Notes: generated by a model not told the origin, from the letters alone. A stretch of DNA of 64,000 bases from Dugong dugon (GCA_030035585.1 CM057477.1:59749447-59813446); one strand, 5' to 3'. Counted from the first letter of the stretch, positions 22,260-32,573 are shown. Made by a program: numbers and translations.

Positions 22260-23365
22260 AAAGCTGCTAGTTTTGAGTAGGGCCCAGAACAAGAGACTGC
22301 TCTGCAACAGGTTCAGGCTGCCGTGCAGGTCACTCTGCCACTTGGGCCTTACGATTCAGCAGATCCAGTGGTGCTTGAAGTGTCAGTGGCAGATAGAGAT
22401 GTTGTTTGGAGTCTTTGGCAGGCCCCTATTGGTGAATCACAGTGCAGACCCTTAGGATTTTGGAGCAAAGCCCTGCCATCCTCTGCAGATAACTTCTCTC
22501 CTTTTGAGAAACAGCTTTTGGCTTGTTACTGGGCCTTAGTGGAGACTGAATGCTTAACCCTGGGACACCAAGTCACCATGCAGCTTGAGCTGCCCGTCAT
22601 GAACTGATGGTTGTCTGACCCACAGTCATAAAGTTGGACATGCACAGCAGCACTCCATCATTAAATGGAAGTGGTATATACAAAATAGGACCTGAGCAGG
22701 ACCTGAAGGCACAAGTAAGTTGCATGAGAAAGTGGCGCAAATGCCCATGATCTCCACTCATGTTACATTACCTTCTATCTTCCAGTCTGCACTTAAGGCC
22801 TCATGCGAAGTTCTTTATGATCAGTTGACTGAAGAAGAGAAAATTCATGCCTGGTTTACAGATGGTTCTGCACAATATGCAGGCACCACTTGAAAGTGGA
22901 CAGTGGCATCAGTACAGCCCCTTTCTGAGACTTTCCTGAAGGACAGTGGTGAAGGGAAATCCTCCTAATGGACAGAACTTTGAGCAGTGTACCTGATTGT
23001 TCACTTTTCTTGGAAAGAGAAATGGGCAGATGTGCAGTTGTATACTAATTCATGGGCTGTGGCTAATGTTTTGGCTGGGTGGTCAGGGACTTGGAAGGAA
23101 CATGATTGGAAAATCGGAGGCAATGATTTATGAGGAAGAGGTATGTGGATAGACCTCTCTGGGCCAAAGAAGTGAAGATATTTGTGTCTCATTTGAATGC
23201 TTACCAAAGGGTGACCTCAGCAGAGGATGATTTTAACAGTCAAATGGATAGGATGACGCATTCTGTGGAAACCAGTCATCCTCTTTCCCCAGATACTCCT
23301 GTCATTTCTCAATGGGCTTGTGAACAGAGTGGCTGTGGTGGCAGGGATGGAGGTTATGCATAGGC
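22260..23365 (+). pseudogene. pol: ERV-L connection and RNase H, many stops
   Basis: The same frame as RT reopens at 22281-22607 (VLEVSVADRDVVWSLWQAP, PLGFWSKALPSSADN, QLLACYWALVETE), ending at a stop at 22605-22607. The RNase H catalytic FTDGSA motif lies at 22855-22872, followed by a stop near 22891. Later RNase H sequence (YTNSWAVAN near 23041, VSHLNAYQRVTSAEDDF near 23187) is spread over two frames. Confidence 0.8.
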
Positions 23366-24610
23366 CTAGCAACATGGACCTTCACTCACCAAGGCTGACT
23401 TGGCTACAGACACAGCTGAGTGTCCAATCTGTCAGCAAGAGAGACCAACACTGTGTCCTCAATATGGCACCATCCCTCGAGGTGATCAGTCAGCAACCTG
23501 GTGGCAAGTTGATTACATTGGACCACTTCCATCATGGAAAGGGCAGTATTTTGTCCTTACTGGAATAGACACTTACTTTGGCTATGGATTTGCATTCCCT
23601 GCACGCAGTCCTTCTGCCAAAACTACCATCCGTGGACTTACAGAATGCCTTATCCGCCATCATGGTATCCCATGTGATGGTTAAGATTGTGTGTCAACTT
23701 GGTTAGGCCATGATTCTCAGTGTTTTAGCAGTTGTATGATGCTGTGATCACTTCCCTGTTGAAATATGATATGTGATCACCCCCGTGATGGAATCTGCTG
23801 ACTGATACTGGTGGGGCAGGGTGTGTGGCAGCTCACTGCCCTCTCAGCTTCATCTGTCTGCCTTCTGCAGGTTATTTCTGTCTGCTCGCCTTGCCAAAAT
23901 TTTTGGCTTGTTCCATACTCAGCACCTGCCTCTTTTTGTCTCACCTCCGGTTCTTGGGACTTGAGCTAGCAGCTTACCTGCCGATCTTGGAATTCGTTGA
24001 TCTTCACAGCCTTTGAGCAAGAGTCCTGTTCTCCGACCTGCTGATCTTGGGTTCGCCAGCTCCTGCAGCTACTTGAATCAGGAGAAACCTTGCGGTCTTG
24101 TCTGCTGATTTTGGAATTCGTTGACCTTCATAGCCTATGAGCAGGAGCCCTGCTCTCCGACCTGCCGACCTTGGGTTCGCCAGCTTCTGCGACTGTGTGA
24201 ATTGGGAGTGGCCTCTACCCTGATCCACGGACTTGGGACGTTTTAGCCTCTACAATCGTGTGAGCTGTTATTTTGATATAAATCTCTCTCTATACATATA
24301 TACTTATACGCTTTACTGGTTTTGTTTCTCTAGAGAACCCAGCCTAAGACACCTCATATCAAGGGACTCACTTCATAGCAAATGTAGTGCAGCAGTGGGC
24401 CTGTGCTCATCGAATTCACTGATCTTACTGTGTTCCTCATTATCCTGAAGCAGCTGGCTTGATAGAACAATGGAATGGCCTCCTAAAGACACAATTACAG
24501 TGCCAGCTGGGTGGCAATACCCTGAAGAGTTGGGGCAGTGTTCTCCAGGAGGCTGAATATGCTCTAAACCAGCATCCAGTATATATGGTGCTCTTTCTTC
24601 CATAGCCAGG
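23366..24610 (+). pseudogene. pol: ERV-L integrase, interrupted by a solo LTR
   Basis: The zinc-binding CPICQQ pair is present near 23421, but both expected histidines upstream (ACEQSGCGG, near 23312) read as Cys. The first catalytic Asp is in WWQVDYIGPL (about 23500-23530). An LTR (23673-24351) then cuts the core before the second catalytic Asp. After it, QGTHF-like sequence resumes at 24360 and the catalytic Glu lies in GLIEQWNG near 24450-24480. Stops occur on both sides. Confidence 0.85.
23673..24351 (+). mobile_element. Solo MLT2-like LTR inside integrase
   Basis: 679 bp, TGTGATGGTTAAGATTGTGT to AACCCAGCCTAAGACA, with TG/CA ends. Same family and orientation as the 3' LTR at 25436. Contains two tandem units of about 120 bp (GGAATTCGTTGATCTTCACA near 23990 and GGAATTCGTTGACCTTCATA near 24115). 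Candidate 5-bp flanks TCCCA and CCTCA agree at only three positions. Confidence 0.88.
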
Positions 24611-24634
24611 ATTCATGGGTCCAGGAATCAAGGG

Positions 24635-25027
24635 GTGGAAATGGGAGTGGCACCACTCACTGTTACCCCTAGTGACCCACTTGCAAGATTTTTGCTTCCT
24701 GTCCCCGCAATCTTATGCTCTGCAGGTCCAGAGGTCTTAGTTCCAAAGGGAAGAATGCTCCCACCTGGAGGCACATCACTGATTCCATTGAACTGGAAGC
24801 TAAGGATGCCACCTGGCCACTTTGGGCTCCTCATGCCTCTGGAGCAACAGGCAAAGAAGGGAGTTACCATACTGGCTGGTGTGATTGATCCTGATTACCA
24901 GGAGGAAATCAGATTGGTATTACATAATGGAGGTAAAGAAGAGTACATCTGGAATGCAGGAGATCCCTCAGGGTGTCTCTTAGTACTACCATGCCCTGTG
25001 ATTAAAGTGAATGGAAAACTACAGTAA
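24635..25027 (+). pseudogene. ERV-L dUTPase domain, intact open frame of 130 codons
   Basis: Trimeric dUTPase-like. Motif 2 region PPGHFGLLMPL (residues 59-69), motif 3 GVIDPDYQEEI (82-92) with the uracil-pocket Asp and Tyr, and motif 4 AGDPSGCLLVLP toward the end. dUTPase hydrolyses dUTP to limit uracil in reverse transcripts. In ERV-L it sits downstream of integrase. The open frame has survived although the rest of pol is broken. It cannot be translated as part of the original polyprotein, and I infer no function. Confidence 0.85.
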
Positions 25028-25435
25028 CCCAATTCTGATATGACTACTAATAGCCCAGACACTTCATGAATGAAGGTTTGGCTCACCCTACTGGGTAAAG
25101 AACCATGACCAGCTGAGGTGCTTGCTGAGGGCAAAGGAAATACAGAATGGGTGGTGAAGAAGGTAGTTCTAAATACCAGTTAACGTCCATGTGACCAGTT
25201 GCAGAAACAAGGACTGTAGTTGTTCTAAGTATTTCTGCTTTGTGTATGTGCATCAGATATTTTTATTTTCTTCACTTATAAAATATAAGATGTAAACAAG
25301 GCTAGTGCGTTTTTAGTCATGTACATGTTAGTTGTATCATCTTAGGTGCAAGTATGACTTTGTAATTGTCTTTGTTCAGGAATTATGTATGGTTTGGGGA
25401 GATGTGTACAGGTGCCAGGTTGACAAGAGGTGGAC
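25028..25435 (+). other. Post-pol spacer with polypurine-like tract, no env
   Basis: The dUTPase frame stops at 25025-25027. Degraded pol C-terminal codons continue for about 170 bp. AAGAGGTGGAC (25425-25435) directly before the LTR is a plausible plus-strand primer site. There is no room for an env gene. Confidence 0.65.
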
Positions 25436-26040
25436 TGTGATGGTTAAGATTGTGTGTCAACTTGGCTTGGCCATGATTCTCAATGTTTATATGTGATCAC
25501 CTGTATCACTGGATCTGCTGTGAGTAGCCAGTCAGTTGAAAGGGAGTTACCTTGGGTGTGTGGCCTGATCCGAATATAAGTGGACGTTCTGGCTTTTGCC
25601 TACTGTGGATCCTGCAGCTGCCTCCTGTTCATCTGACCTCTGGTTCTTGGGACTTGAGCTGGAAGCTTATCTGCCAGTTTTGGCATTTGTTGATCTTCAC
25701 AGCCTGTGAGCAAGAGCCCTGTTCTCCAACCTGCTGATCTTGGGTTCTTCAACCCCTGCAGCTACGTGAATCAGGAGAAGCCTTGCAGTCTTGCCTGTGG
25801 ATCTTGGGATTCGTCTGTCTTCACAGCCTGTGAACAAAGCCCTGCTCTCCAACATGCTGATCTTGGGTTCACCAGCCCCCGCAGCTACAGGAAAATTAGG
25901 AGAAGCCTTTATCCTGATCCACAGACTTGGGATGTTCCAGCCTCTACAATTCCATGTGCCATTTCCTTCGTATAAATCTCTGTCTTATATATTTATATGC
26001 TTTACTAGTTTTGCTTCTCCAGAGAACCCAGCCTAAGACA
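25436..26040 (+). mobile_element. MLT2-like 3' LTR of the provirus
   Basis: 605 bp, TGTGATGGTTAAGATTGTGT to AACCCAGCCTAAGACA. It also carries the roughly 120-bp internal tandem units (GCAAGAGCCCTGTTCTCCAA, then a second run from about 25830). It clearly differs from the 5' LTR at 20894 apart from a short similar stretch near the start (GCCATGATTC). Confidence 0.88.
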
Positions 26041-27037
26041 GTGCTTCTGTTTTGCCTTCTAGTTCATTGCATAGTGCCTGGGATCTTAAAACCTTGCAAG
26101 TTGCCATCCAAGGCAAAACAATTGCTCTCTATTTGCCTGGAGCAACAGAGGAAGAAGGAGTGTCAGGAATAGGAGGAAGATATGGAATGTGTGGCTAATT
26201 GCCTCCATGAGACTAGAACTGGATAGTGCCCAGCTACCGTTACTGAACATTTTGATCAAAGATTCTATAGAAGAATCCTGATCAAAAGGGGAAAATGCAG
26301 AACAGAATTTCAAATTCTCATGGGTTGTAGACTTCTGGAGCCATGAAGGTTGGATGAACCCCTGAAACTGTTGACCTGAGATATCTTTAAATAATAAACC
26401 AGAAATATCCCCTGAAGTGTTCTTAAAACCTAACAGTAGTTTAGCTTAACTGGTTAAAAAAAAAAAAAAAAAGGTCTGCCTTTAGCATTACCCTCTTTTA
26501 AGAATGATCTATATGGTATCACATTGATAACAGCAACTTGAAAGATTAGATAGGAACCTTAGGGGGCAATGAGTTTATGTTAATAGGGAGGAGCAACCTA
26601 GAAAAGGAGGATGAGAATGCTTGCACAACTCGACGAATGTAATCATTGTCACTAAATGGTACATGTAGAAACTGTTGAGTTGGTGTATGTTTTGCTGTGT
26701 GTATATTCTCAACAAAACAAATAATTTTTTTTTTTTTAAGTCACAAAAGAAACAAGAAACTAACAGGTTGGAGGAGACTCAGGAGACATGTAATGTCATA
26801 TCCTAGAATAGAAAAAGGACATCAGTGTAAAAACTGGGGAAATCCACTTGAAGTCTATAATTTAGTTAACAGTATTGTATCAGTGTTAATTTTTTACTTT
26901 TGCTAATTGTACCTTGGTTATGTAAGGTGTTAACATTGCAAGAAGCTGACTAAAGACTATATGGAAACTGTCTAGACTGTTTTTGCAACTTTTTTGTGAG
27001 ACTAAAATTATATAACAATAAAACTTAAACAAAAAAC

Positions 27038-28688
27038 ATTACCAGGCATACAAAAGCAGGAAAATACGATCTATAAACAGGCAGGAGAAAAATATCAAGG
27101 TTCTAACATACATATGTATAATTGAAGTCCCAAATAGGCAAAAAGAGAGAAGGGGAGAGACAGACAAAGTACTTTAAGAAATAATGGCCACGATTTTTCA
27201 AAATTTAATGCTAAGTATGAATGCGCAGATTCAAGAAGCTCAAGGAAATCCCAAGCAGAAAAATAATGAAGAAAATAGCAGTAAATACATCATAATCAAC
27301 TTGCTGAAAACCATTGGTAAAGAAAAAAATCTTAAAACGGGGATAAAGAAAAATTATATATAGAACAAAGATAAAACTGCCGTCCAGAGGACAACAGAGT
27401 GACATCTTTTAAAGTGCTGGGGAAAAACAAAAACCTGTCAACCTAGAATTATATGCCCAGCAAAAAATACCTTTTAATAATAAAGGTGAAATAAAGACTT
27501 TTTCAGACAAACAAATTGTAGAGAATTCATCCCAAGGAGACCTGCAGTGAAAGAAATACTACAGGAAGCTGTTCAGGAAGAAGAGAAATGGTACTAGATG
27601 AAAGTATGAAAGTACAGAGAAGAATGAAGAGTACAAGAAAGGGTCGGTGTATGGGTAAATATAAAATACTTTTTTTTCCTGATAGTATTTTCAAAATTTA
27701 AAGGATAATTTACTGTCTAAAGCAAAATTAATAATAAGTTGTGAGACTTGTAACATATTTGGAAATAAAATGTAAGATGACGATAGCACAAAAGATGGGG
27801 TGAAGGGAATGGATGTATATCATTGTAAGATTCTTACGCTATATATAAAAGAAATGGTATTATTCGAGTGTATACTGTGATAAATTAAAGGTATATATTG
27901 TAAACTCTATAGAAATCTCTTAAAAAAAAGAAACTACTAACTACTAAAGAACAAAAACAGCTAATAAGCCAATAATCGAAATAAAATTGAATGGTACCAA
28001 GTACTCAGTTAATTCTAAAGAAGATGCGGGGAAAAAAAAGATGAAGAACAGATGACACCTATTTGAAACAAGTAACAAATTGATAGATTTATGCCCAGGT
28101 ATATTGATAATCACATTAAATGTAAACTAAGCTCCCCCTTTTGAATTGATTGTTATAGTCAATAAGTAAGTACAACTCAATTATTTGCTGTCTGCAAGAA
28201 ATCCACCTTAAATATAAAGATACAGATGTGTTAAACATAAAAGAATGGGAAAAGTTATGCAAGTGCAAATATTAACAGAAAACTGTAGTTGTTATAGTAA
28301 TGTGAGACAAAGACTTCATTACAAGAATTATTATCAGGGCTAAAGAGGGACATTATATATGATCAAAAGGGTCAATTCATCAAGAAGACCTAATAATTCT
28401 ACAGCTAATAATAGGTTTAAAATATGTGAAACACAGATAGATCTGAAAGGAGAAATGGGCAGATCCACAGTTATATCTGGATATTTCAACATCCCTTTCC
28501 CAATAACTGACAGAACATGTGGACAAAAAATCAGTAGGGATATTAAGAATTGAAGAACATCACTATTAACCAGTCTGCCCTGTTTGATATTTGTACAGCA
28601 CTCCACCCAACAGCAGCACAATGCTTATCAAGTGTATTTCCCAAGATAGACCATATTCTGGGTGATAAACAATTCTCAATACATTTAA
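27038..28688 (+). mobile_element. Old L1 segment: ORF1 end to ORF2 endonuclease
   Basis: Starts with the right target-site duplication. TATGCCCAGCAAAAAATACC and GGTGAAATAAAGACTTTTTC mark the ORF1 end. CAAGAAATCCACCTTAAATA and GAGAAATGGGCAGATCCACA lie in the endonuclease region. Short open frames (28359-28553, opposite 28340-28621) are relics, and there is no long ORF. Confidence 0.7.
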
Positions 28689-29200
28689 TGTATTAGTTTT
28701 CTATTGCTGCTGTAACAAATCAATTCCAACTTAGCAGTTTAAAGCAACAAATTTATTATCTTACAGTTCTGGAGGTGAGAAGTTTGAAATGGGTTTCACT
28801 GGACTGAAATGAAAGAGTTGACAAGTCTGTGTTGCCTCTGAAGGCTTTGAAGGAGCATCTGTTTCCTTGCCTTTTTCAACTTGTAGAGGCTGCTCACATT
28901 CTCGGCTCATGACCCCGTTCCTCTGTCTTCAAAGCCAGTAGCATCGGGCTGAGTCTTTCTCATGCTGCCATCTTTCTGGTTTTCTCTCTTCTGCTTCCCT
29001 CTTCCACTTACAAGGGCCCTTGTGATTATATTGAGCCCACCTGGATAATCCAGGATAATCTCCTTATCTCAGGGTTAGCTGATTAGAAACCTTAATTCAA
29101 GTCAGAATCTTAATTCCCCTTTGCCATGTAAGGTTAAGAGTCACAGGTTCGGGGGATTAGGATGTGGACATCTTTGAGGGGGGACATTCTACCCACTACA
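28689..29200 (+). mobile_element. LTR-like repeat, copy A, inserted in the old L1
   Basis: TGTATTAGTTTTCTATTGCTGC to CTACCCACTACA with TG/CA ends. Shares TTATTATCTTACAGTTCTGG with the start blocks of the copies at 31517 and 50799. I recognise this as a common mammalian interspersed repeat but cannot name the family with certainty. L1 sequence resumes at 29201 (TTTGAAATAATTTAAATTAT). Confidence 0.7.
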
Positions 29201-29372
29201 TTTGAAATAATTTAAATTATGCAAAGAATATTCTCTGACCACAAAGGAATTAAATTAGAAAATACAGTGATATCTGGAAAACTCCCAAATATTTGGAAAC
29301 TAAAAAAACACGTCCAAATAATCCAAAGGTCATAGAAGAAATTGTAAGGATAATTCCAAGATATTTTGAACT

Positions 29373-30824
29373 GTAGGATAAATCCTGGAGGAGCTGATTG
29401 GAAAAAAGGTAAAGATACAGCTAGTGAAATGGGATATACTGATTTTGTGGCTATGGAGAGAGAGCAACCATCCTGGCACCTAGAGAGGGAAAACAGTTCC
29501 TGGAGGTTAAGGGGAGGAAACAGTTAATTCTGTTTTTCACCCCTAGATCTAGCACCACATCCTGGCAAAACAGGTGGCCTTCCCGAGTCAAGGGGTAGCT
29601 GGCAATCTGACCTATTGATGGGTTTGTCATCCCTGTGCATGTGTTATGAAAACAGAAAAACTCAGGGACATGGACAGTCTAGAGCTATTCTGGTGTTGCT
29701 TGGTGCCATCAACAGGATCTCCAGAACATGGACCTCCTGGTACGTTTACAAACACACTGCCTGGTATGACTTTGTCTCAGTCTTCCAGATACAAATATAT
29801 GTGTTTTTTCCTGAAGCCCAAGGAGCCTTGAGTTATGCCATGTATGGTGACTGAGGCTGTAACTACTCAGTGACACTGCCCATGTAGCTTAACAAACCAG
29901 TGTAACAGTGATCCAAATCAGGCTTAACAACAAATCTCAAACTGGAGTGACTCGTGTCACTTTATGTTATATGTATATGTAGGGGAGATTGGATCATGGG
30001 AAGTTTCTCCACTGGGTATGGGGGTTGCTTTTGGGCCCATCTATTGTCCCCTGTAATTATTTTCCATGCAGAGATCAACAGGTCAGCCTAAAGTCCTTTG
30101 TGTAGGTCCTAATGACTGTCCTGCCCTTAGACTACATCCTGGATGTCTGAAATAAAACTTACTGATCACCTCTTCTATCCCATCCTCCCAACTGCGACTT
30201 ATTCACATATGGCTGAGTTCAGGACCCTAGGTAGCATAGTTAAAGTCAGTTTTGTAGGTTTGCCTCAGGACACCTGTGGTAGCCTTCATTAAATGCTATA
30301 TGTGACAAGTTAAATGGGATTGGTCTCAGCCTCTGTCAGTCAGATTAATTAGAATGGCCAACTGAGTGACATACCTATGTGAAAAATTTCCAGAAACCAA
30401 GACAGCGTAGGGCTAGATTGTTGGGCGAGACAGTTCTCCACGGGTCTCTTGTCTCCAGTGCATCTTGCTGGATATGCTGAGAACGTAGGTCCCTGACTGC
30501 TTTTCACCTGGGTCACTTCTCAGGGTTGTGTTTGCAGGAAGCAGACATGAGGAATGAGATGTCTCCCTCTGGTACAAAGAATAGGCTTGCTTACTGCTTG
30601 CCGTAAAGCAGTAGGTTCCTCAAACTCATTGTTTTTCTCTAATGCAACTCGCTGCATGCACAGGCATTTATCTGGGCCTGTTCTCGTCACCTGTGAGACT
30701 TGGGAGCAAGAGAAACTGATGTAAGCATGATGCTCATGCTGCTTGCTGTGCCATGAGTAATAAAGTCCTTTGTCTCTGACCCAGGAGTCTTGTGTCTTCT
30801 GCCAGCATCCATGAAACAGTAACA
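29373..30824 (+). mobile_element. Unidentified insert with a possible LTR at its right end
   Basis: Non-L1 sequence between endonuclease-region L1 (to about 29372) and RT-region L1 (from 30825). The right 447 bp (30378-30824) start TGTGAAAAATTTCC, contain AATAAAGTCCTTTGTCTCTG and end CAGTAACA, which is LTR-like. Open frames (29615-29854, 29646-29831) show no motif. It could be the 3' end of an ERV or a mixture of elements. Confidence 0.45.
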
Positions 30825-31095
30825 GACTAACTTATTGGTGAAAGACTGAATGATATATCCCTCTTAGGTTAGGAATTAACGCAAGGATGTCCACTCATCA
30901 TTTCTATTCAGCATTATACTGGAGGTTCTAGCCAGTGCAATGAGGCAAGAAAAAGAAATAAAAGACACAGAATTTGAAAAGAAAGAAGTAAAACTGTCTT
31001 CATTCAGAGACAACATAATTAGCTACGTAAAAAATTTTGAGCAATCTACAGAATAGCTACTAGAACTACTTAAGTAGGTTTAGCAGGGTCATAGA
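30825..31095 (+). mobile_element. Old L1 segment: reverse transcriptase region
   Basis: GGTGAAAGACTGAATGATAT, GGATGTCCACTCATCATTTC (the GCPLSP-coding region) and GAGGCAAGAAAAAGAAATAA are RT-region signatures. No open frame remains. Confidence 0.75.
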
Positions 31096-31450
31096 ATTGT
31101 TGTTGCTGTTAGCAGCTGTCAGGTTAGCCCCTAACTCATGGAAACCCCATGTGTTACAGAGTAGAACTGCTCCATAGGGATTTCTTAGCTATAATCTTTA
31201 TGGAAGGTGGTGCAGTGGTTAAGTGCTCAGCTGCTAATAGAAAAGTTGGTGGTTCAAACCCACTAGCTGCTCCACAGGAAAAAGATGTGGCAATCTGCTT
31301 ATATTAAGATTTATAGCCTTGAAAACCCTGTGGAGAGTAGAGTTGGAATCAACTTGATGGCAATGAGTTTGGTTTTTAAATCTTTACAGAACAGTTGGCC
31401 AGGCCTTTCTTCCATAGAGCTGCTGGGTGGGTTCTAACCACTTCTATGTA
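31096..31450 (-). mobile_element. AfroSINE (minus) interrupted by a second AfroSINE
   Basis: Tail piece 31096-31204 (GTTGTTGCTGTTAGCAGCTG to CTATAATCTTTATGG) and head piece 31378-31450 (AAATCTTTACAGAACAGTTG to TGTATTAGCAG) are the two halves of one second-subfamily-like SINE. The plus-strand SINE lies between them, and AATCTTTA appears on both sides of the break. Confidence 0.85.
31205..31377 (+). mobile_element. AfroSINE nested in a minus-strand AfroSINE
   Basis: GTGGTGCAGTGGTTAAGTGC head, GTTCAAACCC B-box region, body AAAGATGTGGCAATCTGC, tail GAATCAACTTGATGGCAATG followed by GGTTTTTA. The start GGAGCCCTG is missing, so it is slightly 5' truncated. Confidence 0.9.
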
Positions 31451-31516
31451 TTAGCAGTAAATAATTGGAAATTAAAATAAAAAATATCTGCAAAAGCAAA
31501 AAAAATTATGAAATAC

Positions 31517-31892
31517 TGTCTTAGTTTTCTAGTGCTTCTGTAACACAAATACTACAGGTTGGTGGCTTTAAAGAACAAAGTTATTTTCCCATGGTTCTAG
31601 AGGCTAAAAGTCCAAATCAGGGTCTTGGTTATGTGGATTCCTTCTTTATTGGTAGTCCTGGGTGTTACTTGGTGACTCTCACATGGCATCTGTCTTCCCT
31701 GTGTCTAATCTGCACTTTTTATAACTTGAAAGTGGTTAGATTCAGAACCCACCCTACTTGGGTATGATCTAATTACCATAACAAAGAAAACCATATTTCC
31801 AAGAAGGATTACATCCACAGGTATAAGAGTTAGGATTCCAATGCGTATTTCAGGTGGGGTAGTGGGGAGGGGGCACAATTCAATCTATAGCA
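31517..31892 (+). mobile_element. LTR-like repeat, copy B
   Basis: TGTCTTAGTTTTCTAGTGCT to CAATCTATAGCA. Shorter than copies A and C because of an internal deletion. Lies between fragments of the old L1. Confidence 0.7.
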
Positions 31893-32326
31893 AATATATA
31901 ATGATAGATTTTTAAAAACTGTAAAACCTGTGCACTGAATATTATAGAACATTACTGAGAAAAATTAACACGTTAATAAGTGGAGAAGTATACCATGCTC
32001 ATGGATTGGAAGGCTCAATAATTGTAAGATGTCTGCTTTCTTCAAATTGAACTATAGATTCAGTGAAATCATAGTCAGTCTTTCAGCAGGCTTTTTAGTG
32101 TTTTTATGTTTTGTTTTTTAAGGAATTTGACAAGTGGAATCTAAAATTAATATGGAAATGCAAACAACCTGGACTGGCCTAAATAATTTTGAAAATGAGG
32201 AAAGAATTGAAGATTTTGAAGAGCAAAATCACACTACTTGATATCAAGAGTTATTATAAAGATTTACTAATCCAGGTAATGTAGTGTTGATGTAAAGATA
32301 GATTATAGATCAGTAAAATAGAATCA
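31893..32326 (+). mobile_element. Old L1 segment: ORF2 C-terminal half
   Basis: CCATGCTCATGGATTGGAAG and TCTTCAAATTGAACTATAGA correspond to the same ORF2 region as 12030-12110. ACTACTTGATATCAAGAGTT continues the order. Confidence 0.75.
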
Positions 32327-32573
32327 GGAGCCCTCATGGTGCGGTAGTTAAGCTCTCGACTACTAACCAAAAGGTTGGCAATTCTAACCCACCCAACCTC
32401 TCCATGAGAGAAAGACCTGGTGATCTGCTCCTGTAAAGATTAAGCAAAACAAACAAACTTGTTGCTGTTAGGTCGATTCTGACTCATAGTGACTCTGAAA
32501 ACTCTGTGGGGTAGTTCTGCTTTGTCACATGGGGTCTCTATGAGCTGAAATAGACTTGACAGCACTAAGTGAC
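32327..32573 (+). mobile_element. AfroSINE carrying an inverted tail fragment of another
   Basis: Head 32327-32434 (GGAGCCCTCATGGTGCGGTA to CTGTAAAGATTA). Then 59 bp of minus-strand SINE tail, 32435-32493 (TGTTGCTGTTAGGTCGATTC), and the rest of the plus SINE, 32494-32573 (CTCTGTGGGGTAGTTCTGC to GACTTGACAGCACTAAGTGA). Confidence 0.85.

Larger units (their letters stand above)
20894..26040 (+). mobile_element. ERV-L-like provirus with non-matching LTRs
   Basis: Order: MaLR-like LTR, end of protease, reverse transcriptase, RNase H, integrase split by a solo LTR, dUTPase, polypurine-like tract, MLT2-like LTR. There is no gag and no env. dUTPase after integrase and absence of env are known marks of ERV-L. 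GTGAT (20889-20893) before it and GTGCT (26041-26045) after it match at four of five bases, which would suit a 5-bp retroviral duplication. Numerous stops, frameshifts and the internal LTR make it defective. Confidence 0.75.
20770..26726 (+). mobile_element. Third-layer L1 3' UTR, split by an ERV
   Basis: Left piece 20770-20893 (GGTCATGGTTTCATGGGACA, TTATTGGCCTAATAACATG) and right piece 26041-26726 (GGGATCTTAAAACCTTGCAA, CCATGAGACTAGAACTGGAT, GAACCCCTGAAACTGTTGAC, GTCACTAAATGGTACATG) are consecutive parts of the same long 3' UTR that occurs uninterrupted at 37600-38440 and reversed at 40258-41050. No duplication of its own was identified. Confidence 0.75.
20657..27037 (+). mobile_element. Second-layer L1 insertion bounded by 12-bp duplications
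   Basis: Only its 3' end remains: 20657-20769 (CTATCAATAAGTTGTACACC, then an A-run) and 26727-27037 (GAAACAAGAAACTAACAGGT, ending AATAAAACTTAAACAAAAAA, an A-rich tail). The tail lies directly before the right duplication, as expected for L1 insertion. Everything between is younger. Confidence 0.8.

Noticed and set aside
21212-25027. Functional domesticated retroviral gene
   Set aside because: At least one frameshift, several stops and an internal LTR break pol. Only the dUTPase frame is intact, and nothing indicates a host promoter or splice layout.
25706-26172. Overlapping 81-89 codon frames as small secreted proteins
   Set aside because: They are three frames over the tandem units and 3' end of the MLT2-like LTR.
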